Assembly (NCBI GenBank): GCA_034509735.1 | Contig: JACGWO010000001.1 | Span: 14,462,854-14,526,853, forward strand | Direction of reading: 5' to 3' | DNA: 64,000 bases | DNA from: Sesamum alatum | Taxonomy: Eukaryota > Streptophyta > Magnoliopsida > Lamiales > Pedaliaceae | Made by a program: the position numbers and the translations under genes | The notes under the pieces: generated by a model | Seen by the model: the letters and a program-made list of their open reading frames with translations, nothing else | Told to the model about the DNA's origin: nothing | Databases searched by the model: none | Shown: piece after piece, positions 23,441-35,999 of the stretch | How the letters are laid out: each line of letters begins with the position of its first letter | Position numbering within the stretch: position 1 is the first letter of the stretch

Positions 23441-24935
23441 ATTAATCCAGGCCACTTCAGTCATTTTTCTGCTCCACCACCTACCTACTTCCAACCTCTG
23501 GTCCTCCTAGTTATTTCCCACCTCCGGCTTTAAATACTCCTACTTACTTAATGCCCTAATAAGGTCTAATAAGGTCAGTAATGCTTGTATTAAGAATGTG
23601 CGTGCGTGTTTTGATGCGTATCTGCCGAATAATGTTACATGAAATTTTTCTGATTTAAAGTTGATTCGGTAGAGACCTCTTATAATGGCTCTCTCTAATC
23701 AAATTTCACAATCTGAGTGCAAGGCTGTAGAACCTTATGATTGAAAAGACTTACATATCTCCTTTTGTTCATTCGGTTTGTATCTTTTTAGCTAATTCAA
23801 TAAATATGTTATCTTATCTTATTAGCTAATCCACTAAAATGTTAAACATATCAATACCTTAGATCTTTTGATGTCAACTATAGTTACAAATTGATGTCTC
23901 CAGAAATATACTATTATTGTTATATTTAGGCCACTTGTCAATTTACGGAGTGTGCGCAAGCCTTTTTAGTATCAAATTTTAGAACAGAGGATTTATTTTG
24001 TATCTTTGGGAGGATTTCAAAGTAAACTTGCCATACTCTGTTTATAATATATTTTTTTATGGAACATTTGTTATGCAAAAAAAAGAGTTTTAGTTATTAC
24101 CTTCTCCATGTTTGATTATTTTAGAGTTTAGTTCCAGACAACCCTTCATATTTAATGAGATTATGATGTTGGCAACTGACATATTAATATCTTGTGTATG
24201 ATTTCACAGGATGTCAACTTGAAAATATTGGGCGGAAACTTGGAGTTTTTTGTGGATCTTGCTTTAGCATATATCAGAGTTTGAGAGAGCTTGACGAATT
24301 AATTCAGATTAAAGTTAGTATAAGAAATGAAGCCATCTATTATACCACTTTTGTTTCTTGTCTTCTTCGATGTCCATTCAAAGTGCAGTTTAATCATGCT
24401 ATTGTGTGGATTTTGCTAGTGAACAAAAACAGATTCTATTTTTGTCGTTTGAATGAATATAATCTCTCATCTCCGAATTCATTTTATTGGTATTTTTGTT
24501 TAGTTTCATACTAATTGTTTTAATATAATGTATTCATTTTGTTGTTATTGTTATTATTACTATAATTTTGTAATTGATTAATCAGGTAAATTTTGAAAAA
24601 ATTTAATTTGAGAATATTGAATAATTAAAATTATTTTTTAGTAATGAAATTAGCAACAAACAGAATATATTGATGATAATTGAAATTCAATTTTATAATT
24701 AATATTAGCAACGAATATATACATTGTTGAATCATTAGATATTTTAATATTTTCAATATTTTAAGTAACAAAATCAGCAACGAATTTTATTCCTTGCTAT
24801 GAGCAGGAACAAAAATATTCCTTGCTAATTAGCAAGGAATATTTTCCTTAGTAAATTTTGTAGCAAAATTAGCAACGAAAATATTTGATGCTAAAATTAG
24901 CGTCGAGCTATTTAACAAGTAAATATATTTCCTAA

Positions 24936-27900
24936 AGTAAGAAACAATGTCGTTTTTAAACATGAACATAGCTACCGTTCCTAATTTCATGTGGAACCGT
25001 TCTTATATGTATTGCAATTTTTTTTTTATCTTCTTAGATAATAACTATAAATTAAGAAAAATATGTTCCGGATACTCATATGATTCAAGAAAGGTGTGCA
25101 ATTGTATATACTAAGAATTTGAAAGTATATACTAATTTCCAAAAAATAGACACACATTCACAATATGAACTATATTTGTAAATTTATGTTTGTTAGTATT
25201 TCACAGATGTAACTAGCATCCTATATTATTGTACTGCACGGCATAATCAGACCGTCCAAATTCCGATCAGATCGTTAGATATGATAGAACACACACAAGA
25301 ATACATTATATGTAGTTTTGAAAAATTTCAATGTGCGGTTCTCGAGATATCGTATCCGGTTAGTATTCATCATAACAAAAATAGTTGCATCCTTGTGGCT
25401 TATTGAAAATCAGACCATTGAATATCAGACCGTTTGTATAAGACACTTACTCGTAGTATGGTGCAACTACTTCACAATTACACAATACGTGTGTCTCGAT
25501 AACATGAAGTTCCTCACCGCTCAGCCATCTCTTCTTTGAGGCTCCACTTGCTCGGCCCGGGTAATTGAAAATGGACCGTACTATTTGATCGTCATTGCTC
25601 GGGATACCATCGTTCCGACCGGGTCTGCTTCGCTTGCAGAGAATGTGCGGTTTGAAGTAGTGAGAAGAGAAATGCTCGATTTCTTTGACAATATAAGCCT
25701 CTACAATTGAACCCTGGATGTGTGCTTTTTTTTTCACCTTTTTCTCAAAATCGCGTAGGAATCTATTCATCTGAGTATTTATTAAAATGCAAATTAATTG
25801 CTACTTAAAAATAATATATTTAACAGTAGTTAATTAATTACCTCTCAAATGGGTACATCCACCTGTATTGCACGGGCCCCCCAACGCGCGGCTCATATGG
25901 AAGGTGAACAATTAGATACTCCATTAAGTCGAAAAAAGGAGGAAATATTTTCTCGAGGTTGCACAGGATGACGGCTGCACTATCTTCCAATTCTTTTACC
26001 TTGGCCACATCTAGTGTTATTGAGCATAGGATCTGGAATAGAAGGCTCACTTCCGTCAAGGCCCCCCACATGTGCTTTGGAAGCATTTCACGAAAGGCAA
26101 CCAGTATCAACTTTTGCATGAATACATGACAGTCATGACTCTTCATGACGTGCATCCTTAACTTCTTAATGTCGACGCAAGGGGCCAAGTTAGAGGCATA
26201 CCCATCAGGAAACCTAAGACAATGAATCCACTCATATATCTTCTTCTTTTGCTCTTTCGTCAGTGTATATACTGTTTTGGGCATCACGTTCGGTCTCCTT
26301 TCGTCCACCTCAAGCTCCGGCCGATTACATATGATCTTGAGATCCTTCCGTGCATTTAGATTGTCCTCCGTTTTTCCCTTGATGTCCATCACAGTATTGA
26401 ATATATTATTGAACACATTCTTCTCAATATGCATGACATCAAGATTGTGTCGTATCAGATGCGCTCCCTAGTATTCAAGCTCCCAGAAGATAATTTTCTT
26501 TGTCCACTTATGGTCGACACCATAGCCTTCTGGTCCACTCAACGGTTGTTCGACTGTCACACTAAATGCATCGACACGGGTTTGGATCTGTTCTCCAGTC
26601 AGCCTTGGACGTGCAACCTTCCTCTCAATTCGATTTTTAGTGAAGGCTCTCTTGTTCCTGGGGTAAGGATGATCCGGTGGTAGGAACTGCCTGTGGCAGT
26701 CAAAATAACATGCCTTCCGACTGTGCTGTAAATAGAATGCCCGTGTGTCCTTCATACAAACTGGACACCTCATAACACCGGCGGTACTCTATCCAAACGC
26801 TATCGTATAAGCAGGAAGGTCGTTCACTGTCCACATCAATGCGGCATGCATCATGAATGCCTGATTTGTCGCAGTATCGTGCGTACGTACACCCACATGC
26901 CATAACTTCTGCAACTCCTCGACCAATGGCTCCAAGTAGACATCGATAAGATGTTTTGAATTCGATGGGCCAGGGATCACCATCGTTAGGAGCATATACT
27001 CAGACTTCATGCACATTCCCGGTAGGAGATTGTACGGTGTAAGTATCACGGGCCAACATGAGTAAGTTTTACTATACTGGCCGTGCGGTGCAAACCCATC
27101 CGTGCAGAACCCAAGTCTAACATTACGAGGCTCAACTGCAAAATTAGGATACGTCCGATCGAAATACTTCCAAGCCTCTGCATCGGACGAATGACACATG
27201 GATCCTTCCTCCGTCTGATGGCTCGCATGCCAAGTCATATGCTCTGTTGTGGCCTCCGACGCATATAACCTCTACAGCCGAGGGGTAAGCGATAGATAGC
27301 TAAGGATGGCATACGGGGACTTCTTACGTTTATGATTTCTATCCCTGGTGGGCTTGTACCTAGCGTCTCCACAGAACTTGCAGTATTCCAAATCAATATC
27401 GTCCTTCCAGTACAACATGCAACCGTTTTTGCAAGCATCAATCTTCTGAACTGGTAAACCCAATTCTCTTATCAATTTTTTCATATTGTAATAATCGGTG
27501 GGGAAAGTGTGATCGTGGGGCATTACAGTATCAGCCCACTAGCATTACCGATCATATGTATGCTCGAAAAAACCCCCTTCGGCCTTGATATTCACCAAAG
27601 AGGCAATTGACGCCAATTGAGAGGTGGTGCAGCCGTTCCACAACGGTTTGTCCGCAGCATGAACTACATCAAAAAAACGGTCTGACAAGCCAAACACGTA
27701 ATCATAGGGCCCCGATTCGTAATATGAACTAGGACCCACATTAGATGGACAATACCGAGTACCATTATCAGTCTGTCCCTCCTGGTTGTACGAAGACCAG
27801 AAAGACGGTCCGACGGCATCAAATACCATCCTCTGCGCCCAATCCATCTGAGCTGCATCACCCCAATGCGAACTACCCTCCTCCTGAACGGGTGGCTTTT

Positions 27901-29087
27901 GTTCCTGCTGCACAGGGGGCGCTGTCAATGCTTCAAAGTATTCTTGCATTCTCTTCTCACCATGCGAAGTCCAATTATAATACTCTGGCATAAACCCTTT
28001 CATACAAATCAAAATTTACCTCGTCTGGTGTTTTGGACCGTTTCTTTTTGCACTTCCGGCAGGGACACTTAATCTTCTCCCCGTCCATATACGCACGCTG
28101 AGACTACGCCCATTCTAAAAATATTGTAACACGTCCTCAAACACACCCAGGACGTCTCGATCATACATCCCTTTCCCCAACTGTCTTAACATGATTGGTC
28201 CTACGTAATTCACAACAATACGTAATTAAATGATGAGAATATATTATATACAAAACTAACAATTACAGAATTTCAACTTCTTACCTGAGCAAAACACCTA
28301 TCAATATCAATGCAAAATTCGCGCAAATAATTGATATGTTCGATTTTCCGTATAAAGAATCAATAGGGGGAGTTACAACAAAATGAGTTGGAAAGTAATT
28401 ATAAGAACAATGAGAAAGAAGGGGGATATATATATAGAAAATTATTGAAACGGGCATTGGAATATTATTTGGAACGCAAAATTAGTTGTTGAAATATAGC
28501 CGTTTTGCAGCTTTAGGAGTGGTCTGAGGAACGGATATAGAAACGGTAATCTTACCGTTGTTATAGCCGTTATGGCATATTAGGATCGGTACTAGTCACA
28601 CACAATATGTCCGTTCCTAATTGGAGTACAATTGAGAACGGTAATTGGAACAACACTGTATTTCCTATATACCCACAATTTCGAACGGTCATTGAATTAC
28701 ATTTTTTATCATGGCGTAAAAGGGTCTCATTTAGCACTACATATTGGAACGGTCAAGCAACCGGTCCAAATAGACTCGGTGTTTGGAACACATCCAGGAA
28801 CGGTCCTTGTTCCCGGTCGAGTAGTCATTTCAACTTTCACACATGTGTTCCAAATGGAATATCAAAATATATCCTGTCCTTTTCAGGAACGGTAATAGGT
28901 TTACAAATTGGCACACACATGTTGGCACATAAAATAGGAACGGTCGTGTCGTTCCTATTCGTTTGTACTACAATTAACTCGAAATTGATGTCATTAACGG
29001 TTTTTCGTTCCACAACAGTTCCACTTACTGTTCCTAATTTGGAATGGTCGACTATACCCATTCCAATTCCCGCATTTTTTTGTAGTG
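24936..29087 (-). mobile_element. CACTA element relic with TNP2-type transposase
   Basis: The right end reads TTTTTTTGTAGTG (ends 29087), the complement of CACTACAAAAAAA. Subterminal GGAACGGT/ACCGTTCC repeats are dense at 28500-29060 and reappear at 24970-25010, so both subterminal regions are present, but the left CACTA terminus itself is lost at the junction with the neighbouring element. Between them lies a broken TNP2-like gene. Non-coding parts are 24936-25446 and 28089-28500; neither shows another gene. Confidence 0.75.
25447..28088 (-). pseudogene. TNP2-like CACTA transposase gene, broken
   Basis: Reading down from ATG at 28088: transposase-associated zinc-binding N-terminus (MDGEKIKCPCRKCKKK), a frameshift near 28010, then WTSHGEK and an acidic linker. 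Next comes the Transposase_21 core at about 27490-26790 (NVRLGFCTDGF, YSCWPVILTPYNLLPGM, VYLEPLVEELQKLW), then CPVCMKDT, ACYFDCHRQFLPPDHP and LDVMHIEKNVFNNI. After that is a DUF4218 region (LPYEPRVGGPVQYRWMYPFE) ending at a splice donor near 25838, and a last exon at 25770-25447. There are at least five in-frame stops, for example double stops near 27540 and Trp-to-stop changes near 26800 and 26470, so it cannot supply transposase. Confidence 0.85.
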
Positions 29088-29112
29088 TATGTATACCTTA
29101 AGTTTTTTTTTT

Positions 29113-29493
29113 GGCAAAATTATATTTTTCGTCCTGTAACTTTAGGTTATTAGCACTTTTGGTCCTGTAATTTACTTTATTTAATTATTTAGTCCTTTTC
29201 TTGACGAATTTAGTCGAACACATGTTAGATTTAGTCCTTTTTTGACAAATTTAGTTCTGTGTTGACAAATTTGGTCCTGACAATATATAGTTACAGGACC
29301 AAAAATGAGATTTACTCGAGTTAGAATAGAATCAAAATTGCCAATATAGGACCAAATTTGTCAAAAAAGAACTAAATGTGAGATGTTCAACATTAAATTT
29401 GTCAAAAAAGGAACTAAATATGTAAATAAAATAAGTTACAAAACCAAAAATACTAATAGCTTATAGTTACAGAACCAAAAATATAACTTTATC
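29113..29493. mobile_element. Degenerate GGTCCTGTAAC-family inverted repeat
   Basis: The left arm (GGCAAAATTATATTTTTCG, then TCCTGTAACTTTAGG) is mirrored by the right arm ending in ATATAACTTTATC. Arms are less similar than in 18664-19048, so the copy is older. No coding capacity. Confidence 0.55.
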
Positions 29494-30086
29494 TTTTTTC
29501 TTTTCATTCTCTTCCTCAACATAACCTATCATCTTGTGTTTGTTCACACAATAATTTTCCGTTGTTTTTTTTTTTTTTTCACAAATAGCTACCACCTTGC
29601 TTTTAAGGTTGTGGGAGTAATAGTAATTATGCATTTTAATATTAAAACTATGCATTTATAACTGCACACTTCATTTAATGATGATGAGGGTAGTGGTCCA
29701 TAAATGATTCTATATATGTATTATTCATTCAATAATTGAGAGAAAAAACAAAATATTATATATGTGTATATATATATATTCCTCATGGGATTGGTTCTCT
29801 GTATTATTTATTCAATAATTTAGCAACGATTCCATAGTTTTTTTTTTTAAATTTTTCTATTGAAAATTATTATTTCACATATTTGGTGAGAAATACAAAG
29901 ATAGCATTTTTAATGACCATTGAACATTAGCAACGGAAATACAAAGAAATTGATTTCTAAGCTATGATGACACTTAGCAGCAAACTCATTACCGTCACCA
30001 TAACTACGACTATGAGATTAATAAATCATAGGCATTCACAAAAACACTTTTATAAGTACAACACTACAGATTCATCAATTCAGTCA
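29494..30086. other. Non-coding 3' flank of 2-ODD copy 2
   Basis: AT-rich DNA with T runs and TATATA tracts, including short AGCAACG motifs (29820-29990) that resemble the subterminal repeats of the element at 21603. No gene seen. Confidence 0.4.
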
Positions 30087-31287
30087 TCATGCATCCTGAA
30101 TCTTGATGCAATCCAAGTTGCTTTTCCCTTGAAGACGATTGCTCAACATTGTTTCCACATATTCTATAAATTTCATTGGACGATAATATGCACGACCATC
30201 CTGTTCAACCAACGGCTCAGCCGGCTTCACAATAGCATCAGGCGCTGCACCGTTAGCCATGACCACGGATATCCTAGTTGCCTCACTATTCACCACAGCT
30301 CTGTGCCTTACACTCTTGTACCTCCCATTGCTAAATATCTGATATAATAAAAATAACCAAAGTTGAAGTGTTTAATTTTGCGGTTGTCCCTTAATTCAGA
30401 ATTAAAATTTGATGTCAATAAATTATTTACCTCAAGATGATCGGCGGTGTTAACCAGAATAGAATTTTGAGGGGAATTTGTGTTGAACCACTCTCCCTTG
30501 TGCTGTATCTGTAGGCCAGCAATTCCGTTGTGTATGAGGAATGTCAAGAGCCCGTGATCGGTATGTGCTGGGAGACCAATCGCTTGGTCGGGCTGAGGGC
30601 AAGGCGGATAGTAATTTGGGGCGTACAGTTGAAAGCACGAATCGAGCTTCAAACCTTCATCAATGCAGTCTTTTTTCCAGTCCAAGGTTTTCACCGATGT
30701 CCTGGAATAGTTTTCTCGCTACGGATCGAGTTTTCTCAGAAAATTCAACTAGCACCTCCCTGCAGTAAAACATTAACTAAGAATCACGCTGATCATATTC
30801 AATGATCACGACTACACGCTGATATTCATTAAGTTTTTCCTTAATTTATGAGGTTTATCTGGGCAGTGAAATTCAGGGTGGACATAGGATTTGACAAAAT
30901 CCCTCCATAAGTTGATCTTTTGGTATGCCAATGTGACGACGTTGCCACTTCCAAACTTGATGGGGTCCGACGGACTCTTGGCCTCATACTGGCGCTTGTC
31001 CTCCTCCGGCAACTCGAAATACTCCAAACTCGCATCTATAATGTCCTTCATAAGACTCTCGGATATCCTATGATTTACCAGCTGCAAGATTTGATCAACC
31101 CAAATTAATTAATTAGTTATTATATCATAATTACACTGAATCCATGACCACTACGTTTCTCTGTAGTTTGCTTACCACAAAGGATCCCCATTCCCTGCAG
31201 GCATTGTCAAGGTCCCCGGAGAGCTTTGGCCCGTTGATCAGGACTGCCGGAGGCAAGGAGGGAATAATCAATGATGGGAATGGAATC

Positions 31288-31350
31288 TGATCCGGGTGGC
31301 GGGTAGGATCCTTGATGACGTCTGATCCGGGTGGCGGGTAGTGGGTAGCG
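31288..31350 (-). repeat. Remnant of the terminal 3' LTR
   Basis: TGATCCGGGTGGCGGGTAG at 31288 corresponds to the LTR edge (TGATTCGGGTAGCAGATAG in LTR B) and is followed by a second partial copy at about 31321. It then joins reverse-transcriptase sequence directly. Most of this LTR is deleted, probably through short homology between GGGTAGCGGGTA-like tracts in the LTR and in pol. Confidence 0.7.
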
Positions 31351-31359
31351 AGTAAGGCA

Positions 31360-32154
31360 TGCTTTTTTTAAGTCCGTGAAGTCCATGCACATTCGCCACT
31401 TTCCTGATGCCTTCGTCACAATCACCACGTTTGATAATCATTCGGTGTATTGCACCTCTGTCACATACCCAGCTCTAGCAATTTGTTCACCTCCACCTCA
31501 ATGATCTTGTTCCGCTCGACCCCAAACATCCTCTTCTGTTTGACTGATTGAAATTTTCTTCTTGAGAAGCTCAATCACCATCGTCTCCAAGCTTGAGGTC
31601 ATCCGCGACCCGATTCTGGTCGTTTTACTTGCTTTTCCCTGTACAAGCTCGATCGTCTTATATTCTTCCCCTGGTTCTATCCGCTCGGGCTTAGATTTCT
31701 TGAGAGGGTCCACTTCCTCCCCAGGGTGCTTAGCCCCTATCTTTCTCTTGGTCTTTAAATCGTCACCTTCACCCTTTTTCAGGGATAAGTTGTAACACTT
31801 TCTCGCTTCTTTCTGATCGCAACGCACCTCGCCTATTCCATGCCTTGTTGGGAATTTCATCTTTAGGTGATAGGTGGACACTATAGCCTGAACTAGATTC
31901 AAACTGGGTCTCCCTAAGATTACGTTATATGCAAATGGAGTGTCTACCACCAAAAACCTTACCATCAGCGTTCTCCTCCTAAGCTTCTCCCTCAACGAAG
32001 CTGGGAGGTCGATTGTTCCCAAGGACATCACCTCGCTCCCTCCAAATCCTATCAAGGGAGTTCGCACTGGTTGCAATGATGCATCGTCTAGGCCTATTTT
32101 CCTTAGTGCACCCATGAACAAAATGTCTACCGAGCTACCGTTGTCCACTAACAC
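31360..32154 (-). pseudogene. Ty3/gypsy protease and start of reverse transcriptase (second body)
   Basis: A long frame (32154-31498) holds the aspartic protease: LVDNGSSVDILF, with Asp-Asn-Gly-Ser as the active-site turn, then FLVVDTPFAYNVILGRPSLN and LKMKFPTRHGIGEVRCDQ, the typical Tat-lineage protease order. It leads into the RT N-terminus (IVTKASGKWRMCMDFTDL) near 31428-31360, where the body is cut off. The RT palm, RNase H and integrase are missing. Confidence 0.85.
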
Positions 32155-32539
32155 CTTATGTACTAAGAAATTTTGCTATATCCATCTTGATCACCATAGG
32201 GTCATTCTGCGATCCCGTTTCTGATGCCATGTCCTTTCTGCCAAATGTAATCTCTTCTTGTTGCAACATTTAAAACCATTCCCTTTCCTCTTTCGAGCCT
32301 ACCTCGGGTGTATCTTTTCGCGACCTCATCGAGTCACCTCCCGTTGGTCCTCCAGCGATCGTGTGAATAACTCTTTTCACAGGAGCATTGTCACCTACTT
32401 CATCCCCTTTTTCTTCTTTTCGTTCTTTTCTACGAAATCGCTCTCTGGTTCTTGACCTACTTCGTCACCTTTCCCTTCTATCCTTCCTTGGCTCGCGCTC
32501 ATGGTCGCGCGTCCCTCTAATGTAGTCCTTGAAGAACCC

Positions 32540-33762
32540 TTATCTGACTAACCTTTCTATCTCGTCTTTTAGTTGGTAGCAATCCTCTGTGTCATGCCCT
32601 TTTTCTCTGTGAAACTTATAGTACTTCGATCCCAAGTATTTCTTTGCCGGGGTAGCCCGCGTTCTCTTAGGCCATTGCAACACGTTTTCTTTTTCTACCA
32701 TCATTATCATCCTCACCCTTGAGGCATTCAAAGGCGTGTATTTGTGGTACCTGGGTTGGTAGGGTGCTTCTCGATCTTTCTCAGATCTCACCCGTCTGTC
32801 TCTCCCGTGATCTCGACCAGTATCGCGACCTCTGTTCGTCCATTCCCCATCTTTCATTGCGTTCATCTCTTCATTGTCTATGTATTTTTGTGCCATTTTC
32901 ATCAACTGTTCTACATCCTCGGGTGGGTTCAAGTGTTGATGCAAACGGCCATTTTTTCAACCCATGGATAAGAATGCTTATCATCATGTCAATCCGGAGG
33001 TCCTGAACTTCTAGGGTCTCATTATTGAATCTTCCTACGAAGCTTTTCAACGACTCATCCTCTTTCTGTCTTATAGTGAACAAGTAGGTAGCTGACCTCC
33101 GCTGTTTTTTCTTACTTGCAAAGTGGAACGTGAATTTCTGAATCAACTGTTTGTACGAGTCTATCGCTCCACTTGGCAAGCTGGTGAACCATTCTTGTGC
33201 TTTCGCTGTCAAGGTGGTCACGAAAAGTTTTGCGTCAATTGAGTCAGATTGACCATACAAGTTCATTAGCAGTTCAAACGCTGAGACGTGTTCTTGTGGG
33301 TTTTTGGTCCCATCGTATTTAGATAGATTGGGCATCTGGAAGCTGGGATCCATGACCTCGGTCAGCATTTTATTTGTGAATGGTGAATTCCTGTTTTGGG
33401 CCACTATCTCCCCTTTTCTCTTCAGTTCATCTATTCCTTCTGGCTCTTCCTTTTTCACTTGATGCTTCGTCTGAAAGTTCTATTTCTGTGCCTATCTCAA
33501 GCATCCCTTTGCTAGCCACCTCCTTCGGGTTACCTTCCACCTCTTTTCCTTTGAATAACTGACGTTTCATTGAATCATACGCACATGGGGTCGAGGTTCG
33601 CCTCTCGTATTCGACTATGGCATTTCTAGTTGCATTCCTAGTAGCTTCATCGATCATCCTCTGTAATTCGTTTATGGTGATTTGAAGAATTTGCTCTCCT
33701 GATCGCGAAATGGGTTTGTTGAAGTCCCCTGGTGTTTGTTCACCTCCTGATGGTCCTTCCAT
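32540..33762 (-). pseudogene. Ty3/gypsy gag (second body), frameshifted
   Basis: It starts at ATG 33762 (MEGPSGGEQTPG), about 30 bp inside LTR B. It has at least two frame breaks: near 33430-33458 and near 32870-32944. The retrotransposon gag domain is clear (NLSKYDGTKNPQEHVSAFEL, KAQEWFTSLPSGAIDSY, LIQKFTFHFASKKKQRRS). The C-terminal single zinc knuckle reads FHREKGHDTEDCYQLKDEIE, with the first Cys replaced by Tyr (YYKFH). A Lys/Arg/Asp-rich linker precedes the knuckle. Confidence 0.85.
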
Positions 33763-33811
33763 CTTGAATCTCAAGTGCTCTTCTCAGAGTTTTCCCACAG
33801 ACGGCACCAAC

Positions 33812-34286
33812 TGATTCGGGTAGCAGATAGCGATCTCTGGTGACGTCTAGAATTAGCGATCTCCACCTGACACCTGGAATGTAAGGGTACCTGAGAAGAG
33901 GGCAAACGTGGTCTATGTCGGGATCGTCCCCAACAAAGACCCTCCGATGCTTAAGTCAGCTCAAGCTCAATATGGCAAAAATGCGATCTAAGTAGAATGA
34001 TAGGTCGAATGCTATCAATAATGTCTTCCATTAATGCAATAGAACAGGAGTATTTATGGAGCCAAACGTATGTACTTGCCTAATCAACGTGGCTTCATCT
34101 CAAGGCTTCAGCTGTCAGGAGACCAAGGGTTCATATTTCGGGTCTTCTTGAGCGAATTCCGGGTCGCGAACGTGGGTCCCGCGACCCGATTGCCCTGTGC
34201 GCGGATCCTAAGGTCCATACATAAATTTAGCATCCTTTTAGGGTTATTTGTGTCTTTTCCATATATATGGGGTACAACCCCTATCA
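33812..34286 (-). repeat. LTR B, the shared middle LTR (475 bp)
   Basis: Begins TGATTCGGG and ends CCCCTATCA on the plus strand. On the minus strand it contains CATAAATA (about 34050), a plausible TATA box that LTR A has lost. One side abuts a polypurine tract (3' LTR context). The other abuts a primer-binding-like GGTGCCGTCTGTGGG and gag (5' LTR context). It therefore serves both bodies. Confidence 0.85.
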
Positions 34287-34303
34287 TTAGTCCCCCACTT
34301 CTT
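34287..34303 (-). promoter_or_regulatory. Polypurine tract of the first body
   Basis: On the minus strand AAGAAGTGGGGGACTAA lies directly before the LTR, the expected start point of plus-strand DNA synthesis. Confidence 0.65.
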
Positions 34304-34529
34304 CTAGTGCAAGTTATTGAACTGGAAAAAGTTGAACAGGCATCTTGTGATCAGTCGCGTCTTCTTGCTATTCTGATGATCTTCCCATTTCTGATAACTT
34401 GGGAAGTTATTTGCCCATTTTGCCAAAACCTTCTACCTTGACCTCTCATGGTGGAGTTTAACTCGAAACAGCTTTTTCATATTTATTCTACCTCGACCTC
34501 TTCGAGCCGAGCTTGAAAAATCTTTCTCA

Positions 34530-35245
34530 GATGATAATACGACCTCACGGGAGGTACGCGACCTTGAAGATAAATCTTTTTCAGATAATAACGTGACCTC
34601 GCGGGAGGTACGCGACCTTGAATATAAACTTTTCAGATAATAACGCGACCTCGCAAGAGGTACACGACCTTGAATATAAATTTTCCAGATAATAACGCAA
34701 CCTCGTGGGAGGTACGCGAACTTCTTGAAGGTAAATCTTCAGTTGATTACGTGACATCGCGGGAGGTACGCGACCTTGAAAACTTTTAAGATAATAACAT
34801 GACCTCGCGGGAGGTACGCGACCTTGAATATAAAATTTTTCAGATAATAACGCGACCTCGCGGGAGGTACGCGATCTTCTTGAAGGTAAATCTTCAGTTA
34901 ATAACGCGACCTCGCGGGAGGTATGCGACCTTGAAAACTTTTCAAAAATAATAACGCGACCTTGCAGGAGGTACACGACCTTGAAGATAAATTTCAGATA
35001 ATAACGCTACCTCGCGGGAGGTACACGACCTTGAAGATAAATTTCAGATAATAACGCGACCTCGCGGGAGGCACGCGACCTTGAAAGTAAATCTTCAGTT
35101 AATAACGCGACCTCGTGGGAGGTACGCGACCTTGAATATAAATTTTTCCGATAATAACATGACCTTAGGGGAGGTACGTGACCTTGTCAGAGAAATCCCT
35201 TTATGATAATATCGCGACCTCACGTGAGGTACGCGACCTTGCTCT
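34530..35245 (-). repeat. 3' UTR tandem array 1 (about 14 units of roughly 50 bp)
   Basis: Each unit carries CGCGACCTCGCGGGAGGTAC followed by GCGACCTTGAA and an AT-rich spacer (TTTCAGATAATAA). The core forms a hairpin: CGCG-ACCTC-gcgg-GAGGT-a-CGCG. Units vary by substitutions and spacer length. Minus-strand open frames across it are repeat artefacts. The 240 bp between the polypurine tract and this array is unique non-coding DNA. Confidence 0.85.
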
Positions 35246-35860
35246 TTCGTTGATCATTTGGGACGATCTTTTTCAGATCTCACATGTCACTTGAGACGAT
35301 CTTTGTCAGATCGTTTTGAGGTGATCATTCACAGATCATTTGGGACGATCTTTTCAGATCATTTTAAGGTGATATTCATTCAGATCATTTTGGGGTGATC
35401 TTTTTCAGATCGTTTTGAGGTGATCTTTCACAGATCATTTTGAGATAATCTTTTTGAGATCGTTTTGAGGTGATCTTTCACAGATTACTTGAGACGACTT
35501 TTTCAGATCATTTTGAGGTGATGTTTCACAGATCACTTGGGACGATCTTTTTCAGATCGTTGAGATCATCTTTTGAGGTGATCTTTTTCAGATTGTTTTG
35601 AGGTGATCTTTCACAGATCACTTGAGACAATCTTTTTCAGATCGTTTTGAGGTGATCTGTCACAGATCACTTGAGACGATCTTTTTCAGATCGTTTTGAG
35701 GTGGTCTTTCACAGATCACTTGAGACAATCTTTTTCAGATCGTTTTGAGGTGGTCTTTCACAGATCACTTGAAACGATCTTTTTCAGATCGTTTTGAGAT
35801 TATCTTTTGTGGTGATCTTTTTCAGATCATTTTGATGATGTCACGTAACCCACAGGAGTA
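35246..35860 (-). repeat. 3' UTR tandem array 2 (49-bp dimeric units)
   Basis: Two half-units alternate: GATCTTTCACAGATCACTTG and GATCTTTTTCAGATCGTTTT, each with a short inverted repeat (GATCT...AGATC). A little over a dozen dimers are present, some partial. The array then decays through 35860-36000. Confidence 0.85.
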
Positions 35861-35999
35861 AACGACTGTGCACATGAAATTAAGTAGCCTGATTGTATTT
35901 AAATGATCTTTCACAGATCCTTACACCTAGTAACTTGCAAAATTTGAGCTAATTGCAAAAGGGATCTTTTTCAGATCCTGCTATTATAGATCTTTCACC

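Larger units (their letters stand above)
21603..24935. mobile_element. CACTA-like element with AGCAACGAAA subterminal repeats, right end degraded
   Basis: The left end reads CACTACAAGAAAATCAAC at 21603, followed by repeated AGCAACGAAA/TTAGCAAC motifs. The same motifs recur at 24650-24905. The expected TTGTAGTG right end is missing; similarity fades near 24935, where a different CACTA element begins. Cargo includes a MITE (22080-22576), a CSN7-like exon (23151-23216) and a transposon-like coiled-coil fragment (23266-23440). The stretch at 23440-24650 holds no recognised gene; an acceptor-like CACAG at 24209 is followed by a short open stretch that I cannot assign. Confidence 0.6.

Noticed and set aside
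24194..24514. 106-codon plus-strand frame as a gene
   Set aside because: It begins inside an apparent intron, has no recognisable domain and lies within transposon cargo. A captured exon is possible but cannot be assigned.
21603..29087. A single CACTA element spanning 21603 to 29087 (CACTACAA at one end, TTGTAGTG at the other)
   Set aside because: Subterminal repeats differ at the two ends (AGCAACGAAA versus GGAACGGT), the bases flanking the ends do not match (TTA versus TAT), and each repeat type recurs near 24900-25000.
34070..34441. 123-codon plus-strand frame over LTR B and its flank
   Set aside because: It lies antisense to the retroelement across an LTR edge and polypurine tract; not a gene.
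34581..34976. 131-codon minus-strand frame across tandem array 1
   Set aside because: It is made of the repeat unit read in one frame (SREVALL, SCTSREVA types) and has no gene context.
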